Assembly: GCF_040361435.1 (NCBI RefSeq)
Contig: NZ_APNL01000031.1
Coordinates: 1-22,872 of the forward strand
Source of the DNA: Salinisphaera sp002433465
GTDB taxonomy: Bacteria > Pseudomonadota > Gammaproteobacteria > Nevskiales > Salinisphaeraceae
DNA length: 22,872 nucleotides
Reading direction: 5' to 3'
Part shown: one piece after another, positions 1-6,776 of the stretch
How the letters are laid out: each line of letters starts with the position of its first letter
Numbering within the stretch: the first letter of the stretch is position 1
Program-made: the position numbers and the translations under genes
Notes under the pieces: generated by a model
What the model was told of the DNA's origin: nothing
What the model saw: only the letters and a program-made list of their open reading frames with translations
Databases searched by the model: none

Positions 1-25
1 CACGCGTTTTCACACAGCCTGGGCC
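1..25. mobile_element. Inner terminal repeat of an IS1182-type element lying left of the window
   Basis: Bases 4-25 are the exact reverse complement of 21351-21372, the left terminus of the IS at the right edge. The shared terminus begins GGCCCAGGCTGTGTGAAAAC. Inside the shared 22 bases the two copies diverge at once (GTG here against TCC there). This fits the window starting in the right-hand terminal repeat of a second, directly oriented copy rather than in an inverted left end. The body of this copy is outside the window, so orientation and completeness are inferred. Confidence 0.75.
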
Positions 26-55
26 AATAGCGGACCTAATCAGGTCTCATGAAAT

Positions 56-72
56 AGTAGGCTGGGCCTCCT
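56..72 (-). terminator. Weak hairpin downstream of the oxidase operon
   Basis: Arms 56-62 (AGTAGGC) and 66-72 (GCCTCCT) pair with one mismatch around a 3-base loop. On the minus strand the hairpin is followed by ATTTC. It sits just after the DUF2474-type gene and could be a weak intrinsic terminator. The short U tract keeps confidence low. Confidence 0.3.
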
Positions 73-87
73 AGTCTGGCAGCAGTT

Positions 88-207
88 CTAGTGTTCGAGC
101 ACGAAAAAGATCACCTCGCGGAACACATAGGCCGCCGTGCCCCAGACCAGCAGGCTGGCGGCGCCGATACCCACGAACCACAACAGACGGCGTCCGGTTT
201 CATTCAT
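88..207 (-). CDS. DUF2474-type small membrane protein of the bd/CIO oxidase operon (39 aa)
   Basis: This short reading frame encodes a 39-residue protein starting MNETGRRLLWF and ending FFVLEH. It has one hydrophobic segment (about residues 8-28) after a charged N-terminus. Tiny single-pass proteins of this kind (DUF2474, analogous in position to CydX) are commonly the third gene of cyanide-insensitive or bd oxidase operons. They are thought to help assembly or stability of the oxidase in the inner membrane. It begins 23 bases after the cioB stop, with a GGAG ribosome-binding site about 6 bases before the ATG. Family assignment rests on size, topology and position, as there are few diagnostic residues. 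Confidence 0.8.
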   Translation of the reverse strand: MNETGRRLLWFVGIGAASLLVWGTAAYVFREVIFFVLEH

Positions 208-230
208 GACGACTCCGACTTATCCGGCAG

Positions 231-1238
231 CTAGTGATAGCCCATGTCACGGCTGACCTTGCCCCGAAATATCCAGTACGACCACCCCGTATAGAACAGG
301 ATGAACGGCAACAGGATCACCAGGCCCACGAGCAGAAAACTCTGTGTTTCCGGCGGCGAGGCAGCGTTCCATATGGTCAGATGCGGCGGAATGATATGCG
401 GCCAGAAGCTCGCCGCGAGCCCGCCATAGCCGACGATGAACATCGCCAACGAAAGCAGAAAAGGCGCGTACTCCCGCCGCCGGCTCACGCTCCAGTACAA
501 GAAATACGACACCACGATCGCGGCGATCGGGAACGGCACCAGCAACAGCGCATGCGGGAAACCGAACCAGCGCTCGGCATAGTTGCCGTCGAGGAACGGC
601 ACATAGATGCTCACCACCGCCATGAACACGATCACGGCCGTCAACAGTACGCGCGACCAGCCATAGGCGCGCCGCTGCAACAGGCCGGTGGTTTTCATCA
701 CCACCCAGGTCGCGCCCAGTAGTGCATAGCCGGCCACGAGTGCAGCGCCGGTAAGCATCGTGAAGCCCGAAAACCAGTCGAACGCGCCGCCGACATACTG
801 GGCGCCGTTGGCCTCGATGCCCTGCACGATCGCCCCGAGGGTTACGCCCTGGAAGAACGTCGCGATCACGGAGCCGAGATTGAACGCCAGATTCCAGCCG
901 AGCTTGCGCCGCGCCTTGAAACGGAACTCGAACGCCACGCCGCGAAAGATCAACGCGATCAGCATGCCGGTGAGCGGCAGATAGAGCGCCGGCAACAATA
1001 CCGTATAGGCCGGCGGAAACGCGGCCAGCAGCGCCACGCCGCCGAGGACCAGCCAGGTTTCGTTGCCGTCCCAGATCGGCGCGACCGAGTTCATCATGAT
1101 GTCGCGTTCGGCCTCGCCATAGGCCACGCCGCAGAGGATGCCGATGCCGAGCACGAAGCCGTCCAGCAGCACGTACATGATCACGCCGAAGCCGATTATG
1201 CCGAACCAGATCAGCGGCAGGATTTCGATCAACGTCAT
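231..1238 (-). CDS. cioB: Cytochrome bd-type/cyanide-insensitive quinol oxidase subunit II
   Basis: This 335-residue polytopic membrane protein is subunit II of a bd-type quinol oxidase, which reduces oxygen to water with electrons from quinol and does not pump protons. The N-terminus (WFGIIGFGVIMYVLLDGFVL) and the GNETWLVLGG stretch near residues 58-67 are CydB/CioB hallmarks, and length is normal. It has about eight to nine hydrophobic segments. Its ATG overlaps the cioA stop codon by 4 bases (ATGA), so the two subunits are probably translationally coupled. The short Q-loop of the partner subunit points to the CIO branch; cydB would be the alternative symbol. Confidence 0.95.
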   Translation of the reverse strand: MTLIEILPLIWFGIIGFGVIMYVLLDGFVLGIGILCGVAYGEAERDIMMNSVAPIWDGNETWLVLGGVALLAAFPPAYTVLLPALYLPLTGMLIALIFRGVAFEFRFKARRKLGWNLAFNLGSVIATFFQGVTLGAIVQGIEANGAQYVGGAFDWFSGFTMLTGAALVAGYALLGATWVVMKTTGLLQRRAYGWSRVLLTAVIVFMAVVSIYVPFLDGNYAERWFGFPHALLLVPFPIAAIVVSYFLYWSVSRRREYAPFLLSLAMFIVGYGGLAASFWPHIIPPHLTIWNAASPPETQSFLLVGLVILLPFILFYTGWSYWIFRGKVSRDMGYH

Positions 1239-2629
1239 GACTTCTCTCCCACCGGCTCGTTGGGATACGACAACGGCCGGGCCGGGGTCGCATACGGGTC
1301 GGGCACCGGGTGCGCAGGCGCTTTTTCAGGCCCGGTACGCACCACGCGCACGATGTAATACAGCCCGGCGCCGAAGACGATGCCGTAGACGATCACGAAC
1401 GTGATCAGCGTCGCCAACACGCTCGGCGCGCCCACCGGCGAGAGCGAATCCGACGTGCGCAGCAGGCCATAGACGGTATAAGGCTGGCGCCCGATCTCGG
1501 TCGTGATCCAGCCCGCCAATACGGCGATGAAGCCCGAGGGAATCATCGCCACCAGATACCGATGATAGGCGCGCGAGTCGAGCAGCCGGCCGCGAAACGC
1601 CAGCCACAGCCCGAGCATGCCGGCGAGCAGCATGAGCAGGCCCAGCCCCACCATGATCCGGAACGAAAAGAAGATCGGCGCGACCGGCGGGCGCTCGCTT
1701 GGCGGGAAATCCTTGAGGCCGACCAGTTTGCCGTTCCATTCATGGGTGAGAATCAGACTGGCGAGATTCGGCACCGCGATCTCGTAGTGGTTGGTTTCGT
1801 TCTCGGCATCCGGCCAGGCGAACAGCGCCAGGGCGGCGCCTTCTTCGGTATCCCAATGCGCTTCCATGGCCGCGATCTTGGCCGGCTGGTATTCCAGCGT
1901 CTTCAGGCCGTGGAAATCGCCGGCGACGATCTGCAACGGTGTGACGATGGATACGAACGCCACACCCATGATCAGCATTACCCGCGAGGCCTCGTGGGCG
2001 GTGCCTTTCAGCCGGTACCAGGCGCCCACGCCCAAAATCACGAAGGCGGTGGTCAGATACGCCGCCAGCACCATGTGCACGAGCCGATACGGAAACGACG
2101 GGTTGAACACAATCGCCCACCAGTCGGTGGGATAGAACACGCCGTCGCGCAGCTCGTAGCCGGCGGGCGTATGCATCCAGGAGTTGGCCGACAGAATCCA
2201 GAACGCCGACAGCATGGTGCCGATCGCCACCATCGCGGTGGCAAAGAAATGCAGCTTCGGGCCCACCTTGTTCCAGCCGAACAACATGATGCCGAGGAAG
2301 GTCGCCTCCAGGAAAAAGGCCGTCAGCACTTCATAGGAGAACAGCGGCCCCAGCACCGGCGCGGTGGCTTCGGCGAACACCGACCAGTTGGTGCCGAACT
2401 GAAAGCTCATCACGATGCCGGAAACCACGCCCATGCCGAACGACACGGCAAAGATCTTCACCCAGAACTGGTAGAGCCGGCGAAACACGTCGCGACCGGT
2501 GAACAGGTGCATGCCTTCGCACATCGCCAGCCAGCTCGCCAGGCCGATGGTGAAGGCCGGGAACAGGATATGAAACGACACCACGAACGCGAACTGTATT
2601 CGCGACAGGATTTCCGGATCGAGAGCCAT
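1235..2629 (-). CDS. cioA: Cytochrome bd-type/cyanide-insensitive quinol oxidase subunit I
   Basis: Subunit I carries the three hemes and the quinol site. In the 464-residue form, His20 (SFHILFPAFTIG), His185 and Met326 (FRIMVG) correspond to heme ligands of CydA, and GRQP is at 380-383. Glu100 and Glu108 in SYEVLTAFFLEAT match the conserved acidic pair. The Q-loop between about residues 240 and 315 is short, and the protein is about 60 residues shorter than E. coli CydA. Both features are typical of the CIO type, which resists cyanide and sulfide. I chose the ATG at 2629 over a GTG three codons upstream because AGGTGA lies 5 bases before it. An operator-like inverted repeat overlaps the predicted promoter. 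The likely role is re-oxidising quinol made by SQR. Confidence 0.95.
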   Translation of the reverse strand: MALDPEILSRIQFAFVVSFHILFPAFTIGLASWLAMCEGMHLFTGRDVFRRLYQFWVKIFAVSFGMGVVSGIVMSFQFGTNWSVFAEATAPVLGPLFSYEVLTAFFLEATFLGIMLFGWNKVGPKLHFFATAMVAIGTMLSAFWILSANSWMHTPAGYELRDGVFYPTDWWAIVFNPSFPYRLVHMVLAAYLTTAFVILGVGAWYRLKGTAHEASRVMLIMGVAFVSIVTPLQIVAGDFHGLKTLEYQPAKIAAMEAHWDTEEGAALALFAWPDAENETNHYEIAVPNLASLILTHEWNGKLVGLKDFPPSERPPVAPIFFSFRIMVGLGLLMLLAGMLGLWLAFRGRLLDSRAYHRYLVAMIPSGFIAVLAGWITTEIGRQPYTVYGLLRTSDSLSPVGAPSVLATLITFVIVYGIVFGAGLYYIVRVVRTGPEKAPAHPVPDPYATPARPLSYPNEPVGEKS

Positions 2630-2657
2630 GCTTTTCACCTAGGAAGCTGCTTATCGA

Positions 2658-2686
2658 AGTATACCGGAGGGGGTATATAGCGTCAC
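2658..2686 (-). promoter_or_regulatory. Predicted promoter of the cioA-cioB operon
   Basis: On the minus strand GTGACG (-35, 4 of 6 consensus) is followed by a 17-base spacer and TATACT (-10, at 2658-2663). The operator-like repeat at 2660-2677 fills the end of the spacer and overlaps the -10 box. The arrangement matches that at the SQR/dioxygenase and DUF2244 promoters. The -35 box is weak. Confidence 0.55.
2660..2677. promoter_or_regulatory. CsoR/CstR-type operator upstream of cioA
   Basis: TATACCGGAGGGGGTATA is an 18-base inverted repeat with 6-base arms (TATACC and GGTATA) around a G/C-rich centre. It has the same length and arms as the site at 5239-5256. It lies between the oxidase operon and the CsoR-family gene. 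A/T-G/C-tract-A/T inverted repeats are typical of CsoR-family operators. Binding is inferred. Confidence 0.7.
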
Positions 2687-2786
2687 TATTCAATCGCGAC
2701 TTAAATTACATGGCGGCTACGGAGAATAAGTCGGACCGCAGGAAGACGCTCGATTCAGATATGACGCACCAAGGAGGCTGTCAATG

Positions 2787-2792
2787 TATAAT
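2787..2792 (+). promoter_or_regulatory. Probable -10 box of the CsoR-family gene
   Basis: A perfect TATAAT lies 33 bases before the ATG at 2826. No good -35 hexamer is seen at standard spacing (ACGCAC at 17 bases). Transcription would start near 2799 and give a leader of about 27 bases without a strong ribosome-binding site. No copy of the TATACC-N6-GGTATA repeat lies here, so direct autorepression from this box is not evident. Confidence 0.45.
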
Positions 2793-2825
2793 TTAGTAAG
2801 GCTTATTTCCTAGCTAGTAAACACA

Positions 2826-3128
2826 ATGTCCGAAAATGCCGACATCCTTCCTTTCGACCAGGAATGGGAAGCCAGCAAGTCCGCACTCATTCGGCGTCTG
2901 AAACGCGTCGAGGGGCAAGTTCGCGGCTTGCAGGCTATGCTGGAACGTGATGCCGAATGCGAGGACGTAGCGGTTCAAATGACCGCTGCCCGCAAAGCGC
3001 TCGACCGTACCTTCTATAACATGCTGTCCTGCGTAATCGAGCGAGAGCTGTCTTGCCAGAAGCTTGATGCGGCCGATGCGCGCGAGCGTCTTAAGTACGC
3101 TACGGAGCTATTGTCACGCTACGGCTAG
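2826..3128 (+). CDS. CsoR/FrmR/RcnR (DUF156) family repressor, CstR-like by context
   Basis: This 100-residue all-helical repressor has the family signature RLKRVEGQVRGLQ (24-36) and the first sensor cysteine Cys45 in RDAEC. Family members are tetramers that leave their operators when metal, formaldehyde or persulfide reacts at a Cys/His site. Compared by eye and without gaps to B. subtilis CsoR (Cys45, His70, Cys74), this protein keeps Cys45 but has Val70 and Glu74, with cysteines at 69 and 77 instead. That argues against copper sensing and also differs from CstR, whose second cysteine aligns with position 74. The neighbours (SQR, sulfur transporter, dioxygenase) suggest persulfide sensing. 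The stop codon overlaps that of the convergent transporter gene through a shared CTAG. It is the only CsoR-type regulator in the window and the best candidate for the inverted repeats nearby. Confidence 0.93.
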   Translation: MSENADILPFDQEWEASKSALIRRLKRVEGQVRGLQAMLERDAECEDVAVQMTAARKALDRTFYNMLSCVIERELSCQKLDAADARERLKYATELLSRYG

Positions 3129-3544
3129 GTACGAGTTGCCGAAAGAAACCGATCGGCTAGCCACCCGCCCAATAATATGGCGGGGAGAAAGATAGCGGCT
3201 TCTCGAAAGTTGAATACCAAGGCTGCCAAGGCCGGTCCGGGGCAATAACCTGCTAGCCCCCAGCCAACTCCAAAGAGGGCGGCGCCCGATAGTAATCGTC
3301 GATCGATAGTCAGCGAGCTGGGTCGGTGGAATGTAGACCCGAATAGCGGGCGTATCCGTTTTCCCAAGAAAGCATTCGTAAGGCTGAATACGGCGAGAGC
3401 CATGGCCATGACCAGAGCAAGGCTCGGATCCCACCGGCCGACGGGATCCAGAAAAGCGAGCACTTTCTCCGGGTTCACCATTCCAGAAATCGTCAGCCCG
3501 ATACCAAAGACCAGGCCGGACGCTAGCGTGATCACGTACTGCAT
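3125..3544 (-). CDS. YeeE/YedE-type sulfur transporter, second half (DUF6691)
   Basis: This 139-residue membrane protein has about four hydrophobic segments and the motif GYCPGPAL around Cys101, typical of the small C-terminal partner in split YeeE/YedE (TsuA-like) transporters. Fused members take up thiosulfate, passing it along conserved cysteines in the membrane; split pairs are common beside SQR and dioxygenase genes. I start at ATG 3544 (MQYVITLASG). The frame is open further upstream but there overlaps the preceding gene, and family members begin at this hydrophobic stretch. It begins 4 bases after the stop of the partner gene, so the two are coupled. Substrate and direction of transport are inferred. 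Confidence 0.88.
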   Translation of the reverse strand: MQYVITLASGLVFGIGLTISGMVNPEKVLAFLDPVGRWDPSLALVMAMALAVFSLTNAFLGKRIRPLFGSTFHRPSSLTIDRRLLSGAALFGVGWGLAGYCPGPALAALVFNFREAAIFLPAILLGGWLADRFLSATRT

Positions 3545-3548
3545 CCGC

Positions 3549-3983
3549 TCAGCCCGTAAAAAGATGTCGCGTGATAACCGCTGTAACCACGCCGCAGATA
3601 AAGAAGACAAGGGTGGCAGCAATGGATCGCGTCGAACCGCGCCCAATTCCGCACACGCCGTGGCCGCTGGTGCAGCCTGACCCTAATCGTGTGCCCATGC
3701 CAACCAGCACTCCGCCCGCTATGAGCAGAGGCGTCGGAAAGTTCGTGCGTTCCGGCACGGCGTTCGCGCTGAATAGGGCGATTAGTACAGCGCCGCCGAC
3801 TATGCCAACCAGGAACATACCTCGCCGCATACGGTCGTCCGTGCGACGCCTTACGACACCGTGCAAATGGCCGGAGATTCCAGCAATACGGCCCGTTCCG
3901 ATCCATAGCAATGCCGCCGCCGCGCCGATAAGCGCCCCGCCGGCCGACGCAGTCAGCGGCGTGAAATCAAACACGTCGAACAC
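3549..3983 (-). CDS. YeeE/YedE-type sulfur transporter, first half
   Basis: This 144-residue membrane protein has about four transmembrane segments and the signature GTRLGSGCTSGHGVCG (97-112) with Cys104 and Cys111. These are the conserved cysteines of YeeE/YedE transporters of thiosulfate or other reduced sulfur. It probably forms one transporter with the DUF6691 protein encoded next. The start is a GTG at 3983, 4 bases after the SQR stop codon, with a weak GGA about 10 bases upstream, so translation is probably coupled to SQR. The pair may import sulfur substrate for SQR and the dioxygenase or move the product; the sequence does not say which. Confidence 0.9.
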   Translation of the reverse strand: MFDVFDFTPLTASAGGALIGAAAALLWIGTGRIAGISGHLHGVVRRRTDDRMRRGMFLVGIVGGAVLIALFSANAVPERTNFPTPLLIAGGVLVGMGTRLGSGCTSGHGVCGIGRGSTRSIAATLVFFICGVVTAVITRHLFTG

Positions 3984-3987
3984 GAAG

Positions 3988-5217
3988 TTATTCCGTTAGA
4001 TCCGGGCGTGGCTTGGGTTTCGGCCAGTGCCAGTCCAGTCCGCGTAGCATGACCTGCCAGTACAAGGCCGGGAAAAATTGGCTTTTGACTGGCCAGTACA
4101 TTCGCCGCGAAGTCCGCGGATCCAGTGGAAAACTAGAGACCACTTCACCACCGTAGCGGAACTCGGCCAGCATGACCTTGCCATGCGCGACCGTGAGTGG
4201 GCACGCCCCGTAACCGTCGTAAGCACGTTTTTTAGCCGATTCCCCCAGGGCCGCGCGCAGTTCAGCGACCACGACTGGGAACTGGCGGCGTACGGCGGCC
4301 ATGGTCTTCGCATTGGGGGTGTCGGTGCAGTCACCCAAAGCCAGCACATTATCGTAGCGGGTATGCGTGAGCCGGTTCTTATCGACGGTGACCCAGCCGG
4401 CGTCGCCCGCGAGTGGACTTCCCTTGATAACGTCCGGCGCAGACTGCGGCGGCACCACGTGGAGCATGTCGAAAGCACGCGTTACTGGCCCATCGTCAGT
4501 CGAAAAGGTGGCTTCGTGCTTTTCACCGTCCACGGCCACTAGATTGTGTTTGAAATAGGGCGTCGCTCCATACGAAGCAATAACTTTATCGAGCTCCCGT
4601 GCATAGGCGGGGACCCCGAACATCGCACCGCCTTGATTATAGAACCCGATCTCCGCCGATATCCCGCGTTTGCGCAGCGTATCGGCGGTCAAGTAAAGCG
4701 CTTTCTGCGGAGCGCCGGCGCACTTGATTGGCATAGCTGGCTGCGTAAACAACGCCTTGGCGCCATGGGTCAGCGATTGGGCCAACTCGTGGGTATAGGG
4801 TGCGAGGTCGTATCGATAGTTCGAGGTTACGCCGTTGCGCCCCAGAGTCTCGGAGAGACCCTCAATGGCTTGCCAGTCGATCTGGAGGCCTAGTGCCACT
4901 ACCAAAAAGTCATAGGTAACTGACTCGCCGGAGGCCAACTCGACGCGATTTTCGTCCGGTGCGAACGCACTGATCGTGGCCCGGATCCAGCGGGCCTTGT
5001 CCGGCATAACTTCTTCCTCGCGCCGCTTTGTGTCTTCGGCCCGCATGTCGCCACCACCTACGAGCGTCCAGCCCGGCTGGTAGTAATGCACGTCGCTCGC
5101 CTCGATTACAGCGACATCAAGTTGAGGCGATTGCCTCAGTAGGGCGGCGGCGACTGATAGCCCGGCTGTACCACCGCCCGCGACAACGACGCGATGATGG
5201 CTTGTGTTGCTCGACAT
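3988..5217 (-). CDS. sqr: Sulfide:quinone oxidoreductase (SQR, type II-like FAD enzyme)
   Basis: This 409-residue flavoprotein probably oxidises sulfide to persulfide/sulfane sulfur at the membrane and passes electrons to quinone. An N-terminal FAD-binding motif VVVAGGGTAGLSVAAAL (10-26) is followed by QPGWTLVGGG (47-56), MPIKCAGAPQKALYL with Cys166, GDCTDTPNAKT (second FAD motif, 295-305) and GYGACPL with Cys339. Cys166 and Cys339 fit the two redox cysteines of mitochondrial/type II SQR. The C-terminus is tryptophan-rich and could lie on the membrane. ATG 5217 follows GGAG by 7 bases. It is the first gene of an operon with the split sulfur transporter and is transcribed divergently from the dioxygenase, with an operator in the shared promoter. 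Acceptor and kinetics cannot be read from sequence. Confidence 0.95.
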   Translation of the reverse strand: MSSNTSHHRVVVAGGGTAGLSVAAALLRQSPQLDVAVIEASDVHYYQPGWTLVGGGDMRAEDTKRREEEVMPDKARWIRATISAFAPDENRVELASGESVTYDFLVVALGLQIDWQAIEGLSETLGRNGVTSNYRYDLAPYTHELAQSLTHGAKALFTQPAMPIKCAGAPQKALYLTADTLRKRGISAEIGFYNQGGAMFGVPAYARELDKVIASYGATPYFKHNLVAVDGEKHEATFSTDDGPVTRAFDMLHVVPPQSAPDVIKGSPLAGDAGWVTVDKNRLTHTRYDNVLALGDCTDTPNAKTMAAVRRQFPVVVAELRAALGESAKKRAYDGYGACPLTVAHGKVMLAEFRYGGEVVSSFPLDPRTSRRMYWPVKSQFFPALYWQVMLRGLDWHWPKPKPRPDLTE

Positions 5218-5230
5218 GATTTACTCCGTC

Positions 5231-5258
5231 TTGCTACGTATACCCCTAAGGGTATAAT
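5231..5258 (+). promoter_or_regulatory. Predicted promoter of the dioxygenase-dps operon
   Basis: TTGCTA (5231-5236), a 16-base spacer and a perfect TATAAT (5253-5258) form a good sigma-70 promoter reading right. The inverted repeat at 5239-5256 occupies the spacer and overlaps the -10 box, so a bound repressor would block polymerase. Confidence 0.65.
5239..5256. promoter_or_regulatory. CsoR/CstR-type operator between sqr and the dioxygenase gene
   Basis: TATACCCCTAAGGGTATA is an inverted repeat symmetrical at all but the eighth and eleventh bases. It is the best copy of a motif found at four promoters here. It overlaps the -10 boxes of both divergent promoters, so one repressor could shut both operons. 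The link to the CsoR-family gene at 2826 is inferred from motif type and linkage. Confidence 0.8.
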
Positions 5259-5282
5259 AGAACCCGAAGGCATTTGCAAATA
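5248..5282 (-). promoter_or_regulatory. Predicted promoter of the sqr operon
   Basis: On the minus strand TTGCAA (-35, near 5277), a 17-base spacer and TATACC (-10, ending near 5249) lie upstream of the sqr ribosome-binding site. The -10 box coincides with the right arm of the operator. The match to consensus is moderate (4 of 6 in each box). Confidence 0.5.
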
Positions 5283-5337
5283 ACCGATTCTTAGGTTGGT
5301 GCAATTCTGGTTTCCACAGATTAGAAGGAAGACAACC

Positions 5338-6204
5338 ATGGCGAGCGGCACTCCGGAAGTCGTCGGATTCTTCGACGAAAAGACTTTCAGCGTTCAGTAC
5401 GTCTGTGTCGATACAGTCAGCAAACGCTGTGCGATCATCGACCCGGTACTGAACTACGACGAGAAATCGGCGAGCACGAGCACGGAATCCGCCGATGAGA
5501 TCGCGGCGTTCGTGCAGTCGCGCGGGCTCACGGTCGACTGGATTCTGGACACACATCCGCATGCGGACCATCTCTCGGCAGCGATCTATCTTCAGGGGCT
5601 TTTCGACGCGCCGCGCGCGATCGGCGAGCACGTCATCGACGTCCAAAAGCTCTGGAAGAAGATCTACAACTTCGGTGACGACTTCAAAACTGACGGACAC
5701 CAGTGGGATCGGCTTTTTGGCGATGGCGACACGTTCACTGTCGGCGAGCTTGAGGCGAGGGTAATGTATTCGCCGGGTCATACCCTGGCCTCGATCACCT
5801 ACGTGATCGGCGATGCCGCGTTCGTGCACGACACGCTGTTCCAGCCCGACTTCGGTACCGCACGAGCAGATTTCCCAGGCGGCGATGCAGCCACACTCTA
5901 TCGCTCGATCCAGGCCATTCTTGAGTTGCCGGACGAGACTCGCCTTTTCACCGGTCATGACTACATGCCGGATGGGCGAGAACCGCGCTGGGAGTCCACG
6001 GTGGGCGAACAGCGGGAGCGTAACCCGCATCTGCAGAACATGGACGAATCCGCGTATACGGCCTTGCGAAACAAGCGTGATGCGGAACTACCGCTGCCCG
6101 CGCTCATGCTCGCCGCGCTTCAGATCAATACGCGGGGAGGGCGCCTCCCTACGCCGGAGAATAACGGCACCGCGTACCTGAAGATCCCAGTGAACGCCTT
6201 CTAA
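5338..6204 (+). CDS. Persulfide dioxygenase-like metallo-beta-lactamase fold protein (ETHE1/Blh type)
   Basis: This 288-residue metallo-beta-lactamase-fold protein has the metal motif THPHADH (72-78), then SPGHT with His148, HDTLF with Asp165 and TGHDY with His207. These are the iron ligands of the ETHE1/Blh branch, and the long insert after SAAIYLQG is typical of Blh-like bacterial proteins. Such enzymes oxidise glutathione persulfide to sulfite and glutathione with oxygen. ATG 5338 follows AAGGAAG by 7 bases, so an upstream in-frame start is rejected. It is first in an operon with dps and divergent from sqr, so SQR would make the persulfide and this enzyme would consume it. A rhodanese domain, present in PRF fusions, is absent. 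Confidence 0.92.
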   Translation: MASGTPEVVGFFDEKTFSVQYVCVDTVSKRCAIIDPVLNYDEKSASTSTESADEIAAFVQSRGLTVDWILDTHPHADHLSAAIYLQGLFDAPRAIGEHVIDVQKLWKKIYNFGDDFKTDGHQWDRLFGDGDTFTVGELEARVMYSPGHTLASITYVIGDAAFVHDTLFQPDFGTARADFPGGDAATLYRSIQAILELPDETRLFTGHDYMPDGREPRWESTVGEQRERNPHLQNMDESAYTALRNKRDAELPLPALMLAALQINTRGGRLPTPENNGTAYLKIPVNAF

Positions 6205-6287
6205 AGAGAGCGAGGCAATGCGCATCGTTCCTCACCGACGAGCCGGAGCAAGTCGCACACCTACTCATTCAGCATCTGGAGAACGAT

Positions 6288-6758
6288 ATGAGCTCGATTA
6301 ACACCGGAATAGATGAAGAAGGTCGGATGAACACCGGCGAAGGTTTGAAAAAACTGCTCGCTGATTCGTATACGTTGTATCTGCAAACGCACAACTTCCA
6401 TTGGAACGTAACCGGCCCGCGATTTCGCGAGCTGCATCTTATGTTCGAGGAGCAGTACACGGAGTTGGCTACGGCCGTGGACGAGATCGCGGAGCGCATA
6501 CGCTCGCTCGATCAGGTCGCGCCGGGTACATATCGCCAGTTCTCGACTTTGAGCTCGATCTCCGAGGTCGAAGACGTGCCTAATGCAGACCGTATGGTCG
6601 AGGTTCTAGGTGCGGGACATGAAAAGGTCGTGATGACATGCCGGGATGTACTGCAACGCGCACAGCATGCCGGCGACGAGTCTTCGGCGGCTCTTGTCTC
6701 TGATCGTATGCGCGTGCATGAGAAGACAGCTTGGATGTTGCGGGCGATGGCTAGCTAA
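6288..6758 (+). CDS. dps: Dps-family miniferritin (DNA protection during starvation type)
   Basis: This 156-residue four-helix ferritin-like protein has the Dps signature QTHNFHWNVTGPRF. The ferroxidase residues line up exactly with E. coli Dps spacing: His38, His50, Glu54, Asp65 and Glu69. Dps dodecamers oxidise and store iron, usually using peroxide, and thereby limit Fenton chemistry; some also bind DNA. The start ATG at 6288 has GGAGAA about 5 bases upstream. It lies 83 bases after the dioxygenase gene on the same strand with no promoter seen between, so it is probably co-transcribed and induced by sulfide. The short N-terminal tail has few lysines, so DNA binding is doubtful. Confidence 0.93.
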   Translation: MSSINTGIDEEGRMNTGEGLKKLLADSYTLYLQTHNFHWNVTGPRFRELHLMFEEQYTELATAVDEIAERIRSLDQVAPGTYRQFSTLSSISEVEDVPNADRMVEVLGAGHEKVVMTCRDVLQRAQHAGDESSAALVSDRMRVHEKTAWMLRAMAS

Positions 6759-6776
6759 GAGAGCGTACGAACATTC

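Noticed and set aside
2784..2813. Short frame MYNLVRLIS preceded by a strong AAGGAGG, a possible leader peptide before the CsoR-family gene
   Set aside because: The same bases form the only good -10 box (TATAAT, 2787-2792). Transcription would then start downstream of the ribosome-binding site, so the frame would not be in the mRNA.
2826..3128. Copper-responsive CsoR assignment
   Set aside because: The His and second Cys of the Cu(I) site are missing, and no copper ATPase or chaperone gene is nearby; the neighbours handle sulfur.
6218..6301. 27-codon frame (starting MRIVPHRRAG) between the dioxygenase gene and dps
   Set aside because: It overlaps the dps start and ribosome-binding site, has an arginine-rich composition typical of chance frames in GC-rich DNA, and resembles no known protein.
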